Of a stretch of 64,000 nt of DNA, positions 16,651 through 24,896 are shown piece by piece. The translations under genes and the position numbers were made by a program. The DNA comes from Marinobacter salarius (GTDB lineage: Bacteria > Pseudomonadota > Gammaproteobacteria > Pseudomonadales > Oleiphilaceae), in assembly GCF_032922745.1 (NCBI RefSeq), contig NZ_CP136693.1, positions 3,038,001-3,102,000 of the forward strand. Reading direction: 5' to 3'. Each line of letters opens with the position of its first letter. Position 1 is the first letter of the stretch. The notes beneath the pieces are model-generated. The model was not told where the DNA came from, did not search any database, and saw only the letters and a list, made by a program, of their open reading frames with translations.

Positions 16651-18690
16651 TCAGAGACTTTGCGCCAGACGCACCCCTTCATCGATGGCGCGCAGCGCAT
16701 CAAGTTCAGCCGCCTCCTTCGCCCCGCCGATCATCGTGACGGTGACGCTGCGCGCAACAAGCTCGTCGACCAAGGCCTGCTCCGGTTCCTGACCGGTACA
16801 GAGCACGATCGTGTCAGCGGCGATGACCTTTGGCTCTCCGTTGTCCATGAGGATATGCAACCCCGCGTCGTCGATGCGTTCATAGACCACCCCGACCAAG
16901 GCCTCGACTCCGTGCTTGCGAAGGGCATTGCGCAGAATCCAGCCCGTCGAAACCCCAAGGCCCGCGCCCGGTTTCGAGTTCTTTCGCTGAAGCATGACCA
17001 CCTTGCGGCGCGATGGTTTCAGTGCCAACGGATCGCCTACCAACGCGCCCGACACGGCAAATTTCGGGTCTACGCCCCATGTCTCGCAGAATGCGTCGGG
17101 GTTGTGGGCCTCGGCCGGTCCGGTCACGAGGAACTCGGCCACGTCATGGCCGATGCCCCCTGCCCCCATCACCAAGACAGTGTCACCCGCCGCGCGTTCG
17201 CCGGACAGGATTTCGGCGTAGGTCGCCACACTGGGATGGTCCGCGCCCGGCAGGTCGGGAATGCGCGGCGTAACACCTGTGGCGATTACCACATGATCGA
17301 AGCCGTTCAGATCGTCCAGGCCGGCCCTCTGCCCCAGACGCAACTTGACTCCGTGTTTATTTATCTGACCGGTATAATAGCGCAAGGTTTCGTCGAACTC
17401 GTCCTTGCCCGGTGCCGCGCGCGCCAGGTTCAGTTGTCCGCCCAGCTTGTCCTGCGCTTCGAACAGCGTAACGTCGTGGCCCAGCCGTGCCGCCTCGGCG
17501 GCCGTGGCCATACCGGCGGCACCGCCGCCGACAACGGCCAACTTGCTTGGTGATTCTGTCGGCGTGTCCCGAAATTCGGTTTCGCGACCCGCCCGTGGAT
17601 TGACTAGACAGCTCACAGGTCGGCTGGAAAAGATGAAATCCAGACAGGCCTGGTTGCAGGCGATGCAGGTGTTGATCTCGTTTGCGCGGCCCTCGCGCGT
17701 TTTTTTCACGAAATGGGGGTCAGCCAAAAAGGGCCGGGCCATTGAGATCATGTCTGCGTCCCCGGAGGTCAGGATGTCCTCTGCAAGCTCCGGCGTGTTG
17801 ATCCGGTTGGAGGCGACTACCGGGATCGAAACTGCAGCCTTGACGTTGGCCGCCGCCTTGCGCCAGGCGCCGCGCGGAACCGGGTAGGCTATCGTCGGCA
17901 CGCGCGACTCGTGCCAGCCGATGCCGGTGTTCAGAATGTCGGCCCCCGCCGCCTCGATCTTGCGAGCGAGCGCGGCGATTTCATCGCTGTGCGCGCCGCC
18001 CTCGACCAGATCGGCAGCCGAAATGCGATAGATGATAAGGAAGCCAGGTCCGCAGCGTTCACGCACCGCGCGCACGATCTCGACCGGAAAGCGGTGCCGA
18101 TTCTCGGCGTTTCCGCCCCAGCCGTCTTCACGCTTGTTGGTATGAGTGACGGTGAATTCGTTGATAAGATACCCCTCGGATCCCATAATTTCGACGCCAT
18201 CGAATCCCGCCGCCTGAGCATTGGCGGCAGCGGAGGCAAAATCCGCAATGGTGCGGCGGATGTCGGCGTCGGTCATTTCACGCGGGACGAAACGGTTGAT
18301 CGGGGATCGAATCGGTGACGGCGCGACGCAGCCTTCGATCTTTGCGTAGCGCCCGGCATGAAGAAGCTGGGCGCAGATCAGGCTGCCTTCGGCCTGAACC
18401 GCTTCGCATATTGGGCGCAAGTGCCGAGCCTGATCGGGGTCATCGATACGCGGACCTTTGGGATCGAATATCCCCTCGGCATTGGGTGAAAACCCGCCCG
18501 TGACCAGAATCGCCGCCTCCCCTCGCGCACGCTCCGCGTAGAATGCAATCTGCTTGGCGATACTGTCAGGCTCGGTTTCCAGCCGCGTGTGCATCGACCC
18601 CATGATGACCCGGTTTCGCAACGTGCGTCGGCCTGCGCGAATGGGCGAAAGCATGGTCCCGAAGGTTTCCCTCTGCTGCGTGTTTTCCAT
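16651..18690 (-). CDS. NADH:flavin oxidoreductase / FadH-like enoyl-CoA reductase
   Basis: 679 aa. N-terminal old-yellow-enzyme TIM barrel (FMN) through about residue 340, then a cysteine cluster CIACNQACLDFIFSSRPVSC that would bind a 4Fe-4S centre, then FAD (VVGGGAAGMATAAEAARLGH) and NAD(P) (VLVMGAGGIGHDVAEFLV) domains. This is the layout of bacterial 2,4-dienoyl-CoA reductase FadH and trimethylamine dehydrogenase. It probably reduces a conjugated or ring dienoyl-CoA. The second of two close ATGs is used, since GGAGG abuts the first with no spacing. Divergent from the AliB-like gene over a shared operator. Confidence 0.88.
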   Translation of the reverse strand: MENTQQRETFGTMLSPIRAGRRTLRNRVIMGSMHTRLETEPDSIAKQIAFYAERARGEAAILVTGGFSPNAEGIFDPKGPRIDDPDQARHLRPICEAVQAEGSLICAQLLHAGRYAKIEGCVAPSPIRSPINRFVPREMTDADIRRTIADFASAAANAQAAGFDGVEIMGSEGYLINEFTVTHTNKREDGWGGNAENRHRFPVEIVRAVRERCGPGFLIIYRISAADLVEGGAHSDEIAALARKIEAAGADILNTGIGWHESRVPTIAYPVPRGAWRKAAANVKAAVSIPVVASNRINTPELAEDILTSGDADMISMARPFLADPHFVKKTREGRANEINTCIACNQACLDFIFSSRPVSCLVNPRAGRETEFRDTPTESPSKLAVVGGGAAGMATAAEAARLGHDVTLFEAQDKLGGQLNLARAAPGKDEFDETLRYYTGQINKHGVKLRLGQRAGLDDLNGFDHVVIATGVTPRIPDLPGADHPSVATYAEILSGERAAGDTVLVMGAGGIGHDVAEFLVTGPAEAHNPDAFCETWGVDPKFAVSGALVGDPLALKPSRRKVVMLQRKNSKPGAGLGVSTGWILRNALRKHGVEALVGVVYERIDDAGLHILMDNGEPKVIAADTIVLCTGQEPEQALVDELVARSVTVTMIGGAKEAAELDALRAIDEGVRLAQSL

Positions 18691-18730
18691 TGTTGGCATC
18701 CTCCATCAAAATCTTCGCTTGACCTGCATT

Positions 18731-18744
18731 CTAACAGTTGTTAG
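18731..18744. promoter_or_regulatory. TetR-type operator CTAAC-AGTT-GTTAG
   Basis: Perfect 5-4-5 palindrome between the divergent flavin oxidoreductase and AliB-like genes, 46 bases before the latter start codon. It could repress both directions. Confidence 0.7.
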
Positions 18745-18790
18745 GTTTTTACCAAAGCATATTTCCGGTCATTGATGACAAGGAGCGCCG

Positions 18791-19972
18791 ATGCAATTCC
18801 AGCCAACAGAAGATCAAAAGGCGTTTCGCGAAACCGCGAAGCAATTCGCCACAAAAAAACTGGCACCCGGCTACCAGGAGCGCGCACGCGGCCACGTCCT
18901 TGATCGTGCGCTGATAAAGGAAATGGGCGCGCTGGGTCTGATTGCGCCGGATCTGCCTGAGGAATTCGGCGGGCTTGGCGAAAGCTCGGTCACTGCAGGC
19001 CTCATTGTCGAAGAGATTGCCTATGCCGATTTCAACGCAAGCTATGTGCAGCTTCTAGGCTCTCTCATGGGAGGGATGGTGGCCAGGCACGCCTCCAGGG
19101 AAATCGCGTCAGAGTGGGTGCCCAAGGTTATTTCGGGTGATGCCGTCATCGGCCTGGGCCTGACGGAGCCGCGGGGCGGATCGGATGCGGCGAACCTGAC
19201 TCTCAGGGCCAAAAAGTCCGGAAACGGCTGGCGGCTGAGCGGCGAAAAGACGTCAATGAGCTTTGCCAGCCAGGCCGACGCAGCCGTCGTTTTCGCGCGC
19301 ACGGGCGATCCTGACGGGGGCTCCCGCGGCGTCAGTGCCTTTTTTGTCGATCTGAACCAGGACGGCATCAGCCGCACGCATTTTGACGACATCGGCACCA
19401 AGCCTGTCGGGCGCGGATCGGTGTTTTTCGACGACGTCTTCGTGCCGGCCGAAAACATGATGGCCGAACAGGATCGCGCCTTTGCCACAATCATGTCGGG
19501 ATTCGACTATTCCCGCGCACTGATCGGCCTGGAATGTCTGGGCGCGGCGCAGGCCTCGGTGGACGAGACCTGGGCCTATGTCCGGGAACGCGAGGCTTTC
19601 GGCGCGCCCATCGTGCAATATCAGGGCGTCAGTTTCCCCCTGGCCGAGGCCGAAACCCAACTGACCATGATGCGCCAGCTTTGCTATTATACGCTGGATT
19701 TGCGCGACCGCGGCCTGCCCCACACCGCCGAGGCGGCGATGTGCAAATGGTACTTGCCGAAGACCGCCTGCGAGATTCTTCATCAGTGCCTGATCCTGCA
19801 TGGGCACTACGGCTATACCACTGACCTGCCCCATCATCAACGTTACAACGACGTTCTCGGCCTGCAGATCGGCGATGGCACCGCGCAAATCCAGAAACTG
19901 GTGATTGCCCGCGAAAAGGTCGGGCGGATGGCGCTTCAGTACGACAAGAAGGCAAAGGGAGCGGCAAAATGA
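18791..19972 (+). CDS. aliB: Acyl-CoA dehydrogenase, cyclohexanecarboxyl-CoA dehydrogenase-like (copy 1)
   Basis: 393 aa. Marks: LPEEFGGLGESSVTAGLIVE, GLGLTEPRGGSDAANLTL, LSGEKTSMSFASQADAAVV, YVREREAFGAPIVQYQGVSF, LHGHYGYTTDLPHHQRYND. The C-terminal catalytic position reads GDGTAQIQKLVIARE: Asp where most family members have Glu, and the alternative isovaleryl-type site is FDYSRALIG with no Glu. An aspartate base together with overall pattern suggests the alicyclic AliB group, which makes cyclohex-1-ene-1-carboxyl-CoA. RBS AAGGAGCG. ATGA overlap with the hydratase. The predicted protein is identical to the copy at 24.9 kb. Another branched-chain substrate remains possible, so the symbol is tentative. 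Confidence 0.65.
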   Translation: MQFQPTEDQKAFRETAKQFATKKLAPGYQERARGHVLDRALIKEMGALGLIAPDLPEEFGGLGESSVTAGLIVEEIAYADFNASYVQLLGSLMGGMVARHASREIASEWVPKVISGDAVIGLGLTEPRGGSDAANLTLRAKKSGNGWRLSGEKTSMSFASQADAAVVFARTGDPDGGSRGVSAFFVDLNQDGISRTHFDDIGTKPVGRGSVFFDDVFVPAENMMAEQDRAFATIMSGFDYSRALIGLECLGAAQASVDETWAYVREREAFGAPIVQYQGVSFPLAEAETQLTMMRQLCYYTLDLRDRGLPHTAEAAMCKWYLPKTACEILHQCLILHGHYGYTTDLPHHQRYNDVLGLQIGDGTAQIQKLVIAREKVGRMALQYDKKAKGAAK

Positions 19973-20748
19973 GTGGTGTGATCGACGCATTCAATGAGGG
20001 CAGCGTCGGCATCATCGAACTGGCACGCCCGGAGAAATTCAATTGCCTGTCACTGGAAGTGCATAATCGGATATCGGACGCGCGCACAAAATTCGAGTCC
20101 AATCGGGAAGTGCGGTCGATCCTCATTCGTGCACAGGGTAAGCACTTCTGCACCGGCGCCGATCTCACCGAAGTGAAGGGCAAATTAAACGATCCGGCCG
20201 CGCTGGATCATTTCATCGCCTCTGGCATGAAAAACCTCCGCGCGCTCGAGACGAGCACCCTCCCTGTCGTCGTCGCCGTGCAGGGGCTATGTCTGGCCGG
20301 CGGGATCGAGCTGATGCTGGCCTGCGACGTGTGCTTTGCCGCCGAGAGCGCGCAATTCGGCGATCAGCATGCGCAATTCGGTCTGATCCCCGGCTGGGGC
20401 GGTTCGCAGCGGCTGACACGGTTAATGGGCCAGCGCCGGGCGCTCGACCTGATGTACTCGGCGCGCTGGCTCAAGGCGGACGAGGCCAGGGAGGTCGGTC
20501 TGGTCAATTATATTGTTCCAGATGCGGATCTGCATGAGGCCACGTTGGACTATTGCCAGACCATCGGCACCCGCTCGCGCCCTGGTATTGCCGAGATGAA
20601 ACGGCTGGCCCGCGAAGGTGCAGACATGACGATAGACCAACAGATGCGGCTTGAGCGCGACGCAGCGGTGCGCGCCCTACCCGGCAACGACGTTGCCGAA
20701 GGACTTGATGCTTTCGAGGACCGACGCAAGCCGGCTTTTAAGTGCTGA
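19969..20748 (+). CDS. Enoyl-CoA hydratase/isomerase family protein (copy 1)
   Basis: 259 aa. ARPEKFNCLSLEVHNR, HFCTGADLTEVKG and GLCLAGGIELMLACDV give the CoA pocket, oxyanion hole and first catalytic Glu. At the second catalytic position the usual P-E is Q-H (FGDQHAQFGLIPGWGG), so His replaces Glu. That is seen in crotonase members that do not simply hydrate, so function could be hydratase, isomerase or hydrolase. It is not BadI by sequence. Coupled to the AliB-like gene by ATGA. Identical to the copy at 26.1 kb. The downstream partner gene is broken here. Confidence 0.8.
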   Translation: MSGVIDAFNEGSVGIIELARPEKFNCLSLEVHNRISDARTKFESNREVRSILIRAQGKHFCTGADLTEVKGKLNDPAALDHFIASGMKNLRALETSTLPVVVAVQGLCLAGGIELMLACDVCFAAESAQFGDQHAQFGLIPGWGGSQRLTRLMGQRRALDLMYSARWLKADEAREVGLVNYIVPDADLHEATLDYCQTIGTRSRPGIAEMKRLAREGADMTIDQQMRLERDAAVRALPGNDVAEGLDAFEDRRKPAFKC

Positions 20749-20757
20749 GGAAGAACC

Positions 20758-20832
20758 ATGGATTTCATACTGAACGACGAACAACGCTTACTGGCTACGT
20801 CATGCGCGCAAGCATGAATTACCCAAGGACAA
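20758..20832 (+). pseudogene. 5' stub of acyl-CoA dehydrogenase gene
   Basis: Begins with the same MDFILNDEQRL codons as the intact gene at 26,864, then has lost 47 bases between two ACAACGCTT repeats, which shifts the frame. Homology continues for about 40 bases with two mismatches, then stops at unrelated DNA. This is the end of the truncated duplicate. Confidence 0.88.
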
Positions 20833-20852
20833 TTGCGCGGGGGCTGGATTGA

Positions 20853-21764
20853 ATGCGGTTCATGAGAACGCTCCCGACGACCGGCAGTAAGCGAGGCACC
20901 GTCCCCCTGCGCCCGCTGGAATTGACCGGAGCGAGCGGCTGGCGGCTGGCGGCCGAAGCCGCTGGCGAGAGCGGCTGGCCGCCCGTCCTCCTGCTCCACG
21001 GCGGCGGCCAAACCCGGCATGCCTGGGCCGGCACGGCTCGGCAGCTCGCCGGTGCCGGCTATTTCGCGATCGCCCTCGATGCCCGCGGTCACGGCGACAG
21101 CCAGTGGGCGCCGGACGGCGACTACAGTGCCGATGCACTTGTGGCCGATCTCGCGGCCGTTCGTGCCTCGCTGCGCGCGTCACCGGTGCTGGTCGGCGCG
21201 TCGATGGGCGGACTCACCTCGTTGCTGGCGGTCGGTGAGGGGCCGCCGGATTTCGCCCGCGCGCTGGTGCTGGTGGACGTCGCCACGCGCCTGGAGCCCG
21301 ATGGCGTGGCGCGTGTGCTGGACTTCATGCGCGCACACACCGGCGGCTTTGCCAATCTTGAGGAAGCGGCGGAGGCGGTTAGCGCCTACAATCCGCACCG
21401 CAAGGCGCGCAACACCACCGGCTTGCGCAAGAACCTGCGCCAGCACAACGACGGGCGCTGGTACTGGCACTGGGATCCTCGCTTCCTCGATCACGCCACC
21501 CGTTCCCGCGCCGGCGAGGCACTGGTAAGACAGAAGCGCCGCGAGGCCGCCGCCAGGCGCATCCGCATCCCCACCCTGCTTGTGCGGGGTGGGTCCAGCG
21601 ACGTACTCAGCCCGGAGGGTGCGCACGAGCTGCAGCAGTTGGTACCGCATGCCGAGCGGTTCGACGTCGAGGACGCCGGTCACATGGTCGCCGGCGACCG
21701 CAACGACGTCTTCAGCAACGCGGTCATCGAGTTCCTGCGCCGCAAGCTGCCCGCTGGCGGCTGA
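20853..21764 (+). CDS. Alpha/beta hydrolase
   Basis: 303 aa. LLLHGGGQTRHAW supplies the oxyanion loop, VGASMGGLTSLL the nucleophile elbow (Ser), GGSSDVLSPEGA the acid region and DAGHMVAGDRNDVF the His. Esterase, lipase-like or epoxide hydrolase-type activity; substrate unknown. Codon usage is even more GC-rich than its surroundings and it sits in foreign DNA between the two copies of the 2.1-kb repeat, so it came from a third source. The N-terminus is uncertain: the ATG lies 20 bases after the duplication break, so a native start may have been lost, but the folded region looks complete. Confidence 0.8.
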   Translation: MRFMRTLPTTGSKRGTVPLRPLELTGASGWRLAAEAAGESGWPPVLLLHGGGQTRHAWAGTARQLAGAGYFAIALDARGHGDSQWAPDGDYSADALVADLAAVRASLRASPVLVGASMGGLTSLLAVGEGPPDFARALVLVDVATRLEPDGVARVLDFMRAHTGGFANLEEAAEAVSAYNPHRKARNTTGLRKNLRQHNDGRWYWHWDPRFLDHATRSRAGEALVRQKRREAAARRIRIPTLLVRGGSSDVLSPEGAHELQQLVPHAERFDVEDAGHMVAGDRNDVFSNAVIEFLRRKLPAGG

Positions 21765-21966
21765 CGCCTGTCAGCGCAGCGCCGATGCACGGAGCGCACC
21801 GGGTGACATTGTGCCCGGGCGAATGGACATCCGACCCGTCAGCGAGGCCGCGCCCGACAGCTGCCTGCGTTTGAACTGGCCATGCGGCAAGCACTGGTGC
21901 AGGCACGCCAGTCGGCGTCACTGAAACAATCAACCCGTTGATCAATATCAATAGAGGAACCAGACG

Positions 21967-22392
21967 ATGCCGATTCAGGCCAGTGCGGAAGAGCTACAGT
22001 CATTCATGAGAGACCAATTTCCCCAGTCCACCATCGTGGTCGAAAAGGTGGATGAACAGGAAGCGTGGGCACGCCAGCCGGTGGGCGCATCCCACCTGCG
22101 TCCCGGCGGCACCGTGTCCGGCCCCACCATGATGGCCGTCGCCGACACCGCCGCCTACATAGTGGTCTTGTCCCATATTGGTATCGTACCGCTCGCGGTC
22201 ACCAGCAACCTGAACATCAACTTCCTGCGCAAGCCGGAAGCCGGCAAGGCCCTGCTGGCCAAGGGCACTCCTCTCCACCTGGGCCGCCGCTCGGTATTAA
22301 CCGAGGTGAATATCTATTCGGAAGGCCAGCTGGAAAAGCCGGTAGCCCATGCAGTCGTGACCTACGCCATTCCTTCATCGCGCAGGCGGTAA
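21967..22392 (+). CDS. PaaI-type hotdog thioesterase
   Basis: 141 aa. GGTVSGPTMMAVADTAAYIV is the active-site helix (Asp present), SNLNINFLRKPEAGKALLA the central strand. RBS AGAGGAACCAGACG. It lies about 200 bases after the hydrolase on the same strand and faces the tail of a lost acyl-CoA synthetase gene, so these three were probably neighbours in the donor genome. The gap before it (21,765-21,966) holds no gene I can support. Substrate unknown. Confidence 0.82.
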   Translation: MPIQASAEELQSFMRDQFPQSTIVVEKVDEQEAWARQPVGASHLRPGGTVSGPTMMAVADTAAYIVVLSHIGIVPLAVTSNLNINFLRKPEAGKALLAKGTPLHLGRRSVLTEVNIYSEGQLEKPVAHAVVTYAIPSSRRR

Positions 22393-22477
22393 GGGCATCG
22401 CGTCATCGCGTGCCCCCAACGACTTCGCGGCCGACGGCTTCGCCGGAAAGGCAAGTGGAAGCTCAGCCAGAACCGCA

Positions 22478-22552
22478 CTACAGGGCTCGCAATTCCTTTT
22501 TCAGGATCTTGCCCACCGGGTTGCGGGGGATGGCGTCGATCAAGCGGGCTCT
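22478..22552 (-). pseudogene. C-terminal stub of an AMP-forming acyl-CoA synthetase
   Basis: Reading on the minus strand gives RARLIDAIPRNPVGKILKKE then LRAL and a stop: the conserved end of ANL ligases including the catalytic lysine motif PVGKILKKEL. The rest of the gene, some 500 codons, is absent; homology stops near the right boundary. It shows that the donor segment was cut here. Confidence 0.82.
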
Positions 22553-23069
22553 TGATTATGTAAGAAGCTCAGCAGGCTCACGATCTGACCCAGCGACGGC
22601 GGATAATAGACTCATGACACACACTACCGCGTCACGAAACGGTTGGCGGAGCCGCCGGGACGGGGCCGGATACCCTCTCTCGCGGCTCGTTTGACCCGAT
22701 CTGCGCCAGCAAGGCCGAATTGCGACTGCTTCGATCCAGGCCGTGACCGAGCTCGCTGACCCCGGCCTCCATCTCGGCGAAAGCCTCGGGGAGGGGTTGG
22801 CGGTGGTGGCGTGCCCTGGTCCTCCTGGGAAATCCTCCGAGAGAGCCTTCGCGAGAAGGTCAGGGAACAGGCATTATGCGACGAATAGCACAGAACTCGT
22901 GAGGATCCGTCAGTGTTCGGGTGGCGATGTTGTGAGAGACCCATTATCGGAGCATCAGGCTTTCTTTAAAACTGTCCGAACCATTGCAGGTCGCTGCGAT
23001 AGCCTGTCGCCAATCAGCTGATTTTTCAGGCATAGTGTGCCCCAGCCTTCGACACGCTCATGCGGTGAC
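22553..23069. other. Debris with no gene identified
   Basis: About 500 bases between the synthetase stub and an IS66 remnant. Short open frames exist on both strands but none shows a family motif, a good RBS or the codon pattern of neighbours. Probably joined fragments of lost genes. Confidence 0.5.
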
Positions 23070-23703
23070 ATGACCCTTAACGATATTAACGTCGAGGAGG
23101 CCCTGGAGCGGGTCCGGCAGCAGCTCAAGAAAGACCTCATGGTCTCGCAGTCGCTGCGTGCGGCCATCGTTGTGCTGATGCTACGGGTCAAGCTCCGTGT
23201 CGATCGTCGGCAACTCCCCAAGGGACGCACTTGCCGCCCAGTCGGCGTCGAAACGCGCCAGGTGCAGGACATCGTGATCCAGGCCGTGGTCACCGAGTAC
23301 CAGGCTGAGGTCCTCGAAGATGATCAGGGGCAACTCGACGTGGCGCCCTTTCCCGAGGGCGTGACTCGCCCCCTCCAGTATGGCCCGCACCTCAAGGCCC
23401 ATGGGGTCTATCTTTCCCCGTATCCGCGAGTTGCTGACGTCTCAATGCGGCTTGGCGCTGAGCACCGGCACGCTGTTCGCCTTCAAACAGGAGGCCTACC
23501 CGCGGGCCGAGCCGTTTGCCGAGTGGGTTATCCCGGCGCTACGTGAAGCGCCGACCTGCATGCCGATGAGACCGGGATGCAGGTCGGTGGCAAACGCGAC
23601 TGGCTGCACAGCGCCTCCAACGAGACCCTGACCTGGTTGGCTCCACACCCCAATCGTGGCCAGGAGGCGATGGACGCCATCGGCGTGTTGCCCTTTGAAC
23701 CTT
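23070..23703 (+). pseudogene. IS66 family transposase (TnpC) remnant, N-terminal and middle
   Basis: Recognisable blocks in changing frames: VEEALERVRQQL, SLRAAIVVLMLRVKLRVDR, VGVETRQVQDIV, VTEYQAEVLED, FPEGVTRPLQYGPHLKAHGV, IRELLTSQCGLALSTGTLFA, HADETG-like MRPGCRS followed by VGGKRDWLHSASNETLTWL and GQEAMDAIGVLP. The region between LRVDR and VGVETR (normally the NSSKPPS linker) is deleted, there are at least two frameshifts, and the C-terminal half is missing. Non-functional. Confidence 0.85.
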
Positions 23704-23705
23704 TT

Positions 23706-24149
23706 CTAATAGGTTGGGGCATCTCTCCGAAAAATAGGGTGAGGGAGGGGTTTCATGGGACTGGCGAGCCGGCCTATTGAAATAGGCTCTAAATAGGTCA
23801 GGTGTGTTTCGATGAGCAAAGCAAACGTCTTGCGAAAATCCTCAGAATTTCTCCTTGCCGAACGGGTAATTTCACGGACCTTCTCGTAAAGTTGCCGCAC
23901 GCCAAGATCGAGCACCTCGTTCAGAATCTGATCCTTGGACTGAAAATGGTAATAGATGCTTCCCGCTTCTACTCCGGATTCCTGCGCAATGTCGCGCATC
24001 GTTGTCGCGTAGAAGCCTTCTTGCCGGAAAAGGCGGCCGGCCGCAGAGAGAACGCACTCGCGCGTTCTCTCTGCTTTGCTCAGCTCATCGTCGGCTTTCC
24101 TGATTGCATCAGGCTTTCGTACCAGTCGCTGTAGTCGCTTGGCTGCCAC
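23706..24149 (-). pseudogene. Truncated tetR: N-terminal 120 residues of the double TetR
   Basis: The first 120 codons, including the complete first helix-turn-helix, are the same as the gene at 12,187 and then run into 27 foreign codons and a stop. The original promoter region is gone: identity ends four bases before the start codon. If expressed, the product would bind DNA poorly because it lacks the dimerisation domain. Best treated as a fragment. Confidence 0.85.
23772..23787. repeat. Perfect palindrome at a recombination junction
   Basis: GCCTATT-GA-AATAGGC. It ends three bases before the duplicated tetR segment starts. May be part of an insertion-sequence end or a replication/recombination site; no identity assigned. 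Confidence 0.5.
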
Positions 24150-24153
24150 TTTT
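23790..24153. repeat. 364-bp direct repeat, second copy (tetR start)
   Basis: Copy of 11,828-12,191, offset 11,962 bases, same orientation, no mismatch seen. Flanked by IS66 debris on the left and transposase debris on the right. Confidence 0.9.
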
Positions 24154-24313
24154 GAGAGCCGTTTGCGCAGTCTCTAACCCATTGAATTGCCGGCGGCTCC
24201 GGCATGGGCGGATTTCTCTTTACCCCACCGCCAGACGCAGGATCAATGACTTACCGGCGCCACCGGCGGGGAGGGCGGAAAATTCACCCCAGGGCGCTCA
24301 GGGGGGGGATAAG

Positions 24314-24683
24314 ATGGCCACCAAGGGATCATTGTCGGAGCTGGCCGGGCGCTGCAAGGACTTCAGCGCCGATCCGGGACTCGACGGCACCGAGACCATC
24401 GTGCATACCGAAAAGGGCACCCTGCGCTGCGTCTGCCCGGTGACCCAGGAACAACGCGAGCTGGCACTGCGGCTACAACCGCCGCAGTGCCATGGAACGG
24501 ATCAACAATCGCATCGATCGCCACTTCGGCTTCGAGCAGCACTTCATCCGCGGCCTCGCCAAGATGACCACCCGCGTCGACCTGGCCATCGCGGTGATGA
24601 TGGCCATGGCGCTCGGTCACATACAACAGGGCCGCCCCAGGCAGATGCGCTCGCTGATCCAGCCGATCCCGGCGACCGGCTAG
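24314..24683 (+). pseudogene. DDE transposase C-terminal remnant
   Basis: First KGSLSELAGRCKDFSADPGL, then a frameshift into MERINNRIDRHFGFEQHFIR and LAKMTTRVDLAIAVMMAMAL, ending RPRQMRSLIQ. The GFEQHFIRG and M-RSL patterns are the C-terminal end of a DDE transposase family I cannot name with certainty (IS1182- or ISNCY-like). Eight G in a row precede it. The 130 bases between it and the second 2.1-kb repeat hold nothing recognisable. Confidence 0.65.
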
Positions 24684-24836
24684 CACCAGCCTCGCTCACA
24701 ACCGCGCCGTTTGATCGGGCCAAGCCCCCCCGAGAGCGGCGCTCCCCCCGTCAACGCGCTCGTGACAGCGAGCGCCGGGCTGCGGAAACTTGCTACAGCG
24801 CAAATGCCTCATCAAAAAATTCGCTTGACCTGCATT

Positions 24837-24850
24837 CTAACAGTTGTTAG
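24837..24850. promoter_or_regulatory. TetR-type operator CTAAC-AGTT-GTTAG (copy 2)
   Basis: Same palindrome as at 18,731. Here it stands before a seven-gene operon running to 34 kb, so it is likely the working control site. One flanking base differs between copies. Confidence 0.7.
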
Positions 24851-24896
24851 ATTTTTACCAAAGCATATTTCCGGTCATTGATGACAAGGAGCGCCG

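Larger units (their letters stand above)
18714..20831. repeat. 2.1-kb direct repeat, truncated copy
   Basis: Matches 24,820-26,984 in the same orientation, offset 6,106 bases. Through 20,789 the only difference I see is G18,745 versus A. After that this copy has lost 47 bases between two ACAACGCTT repeats, carries mismatches, and stops matching after about 20,831. The unit holds the operator, the AliB-like gene, the hydratase and the start of the next dehydrogenase. Confidence 0.92.

Noticed and set aside
19969..20748. Hydratase as BadI (2-ketocyclohexanecarboxyl-CoA hydrolase)
   Set aside because: Its position next to an AliB-like gene suggested it, but the sequence lacks the BadI/DHNA-synthase pattern and looks like an ordinary crotonase with one altered residue.
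22743..23021. 92-codon plus-strand open frame before the IS66 relic
   Set aside because: No homology pattern, no RBS, and it lies in joined debris.
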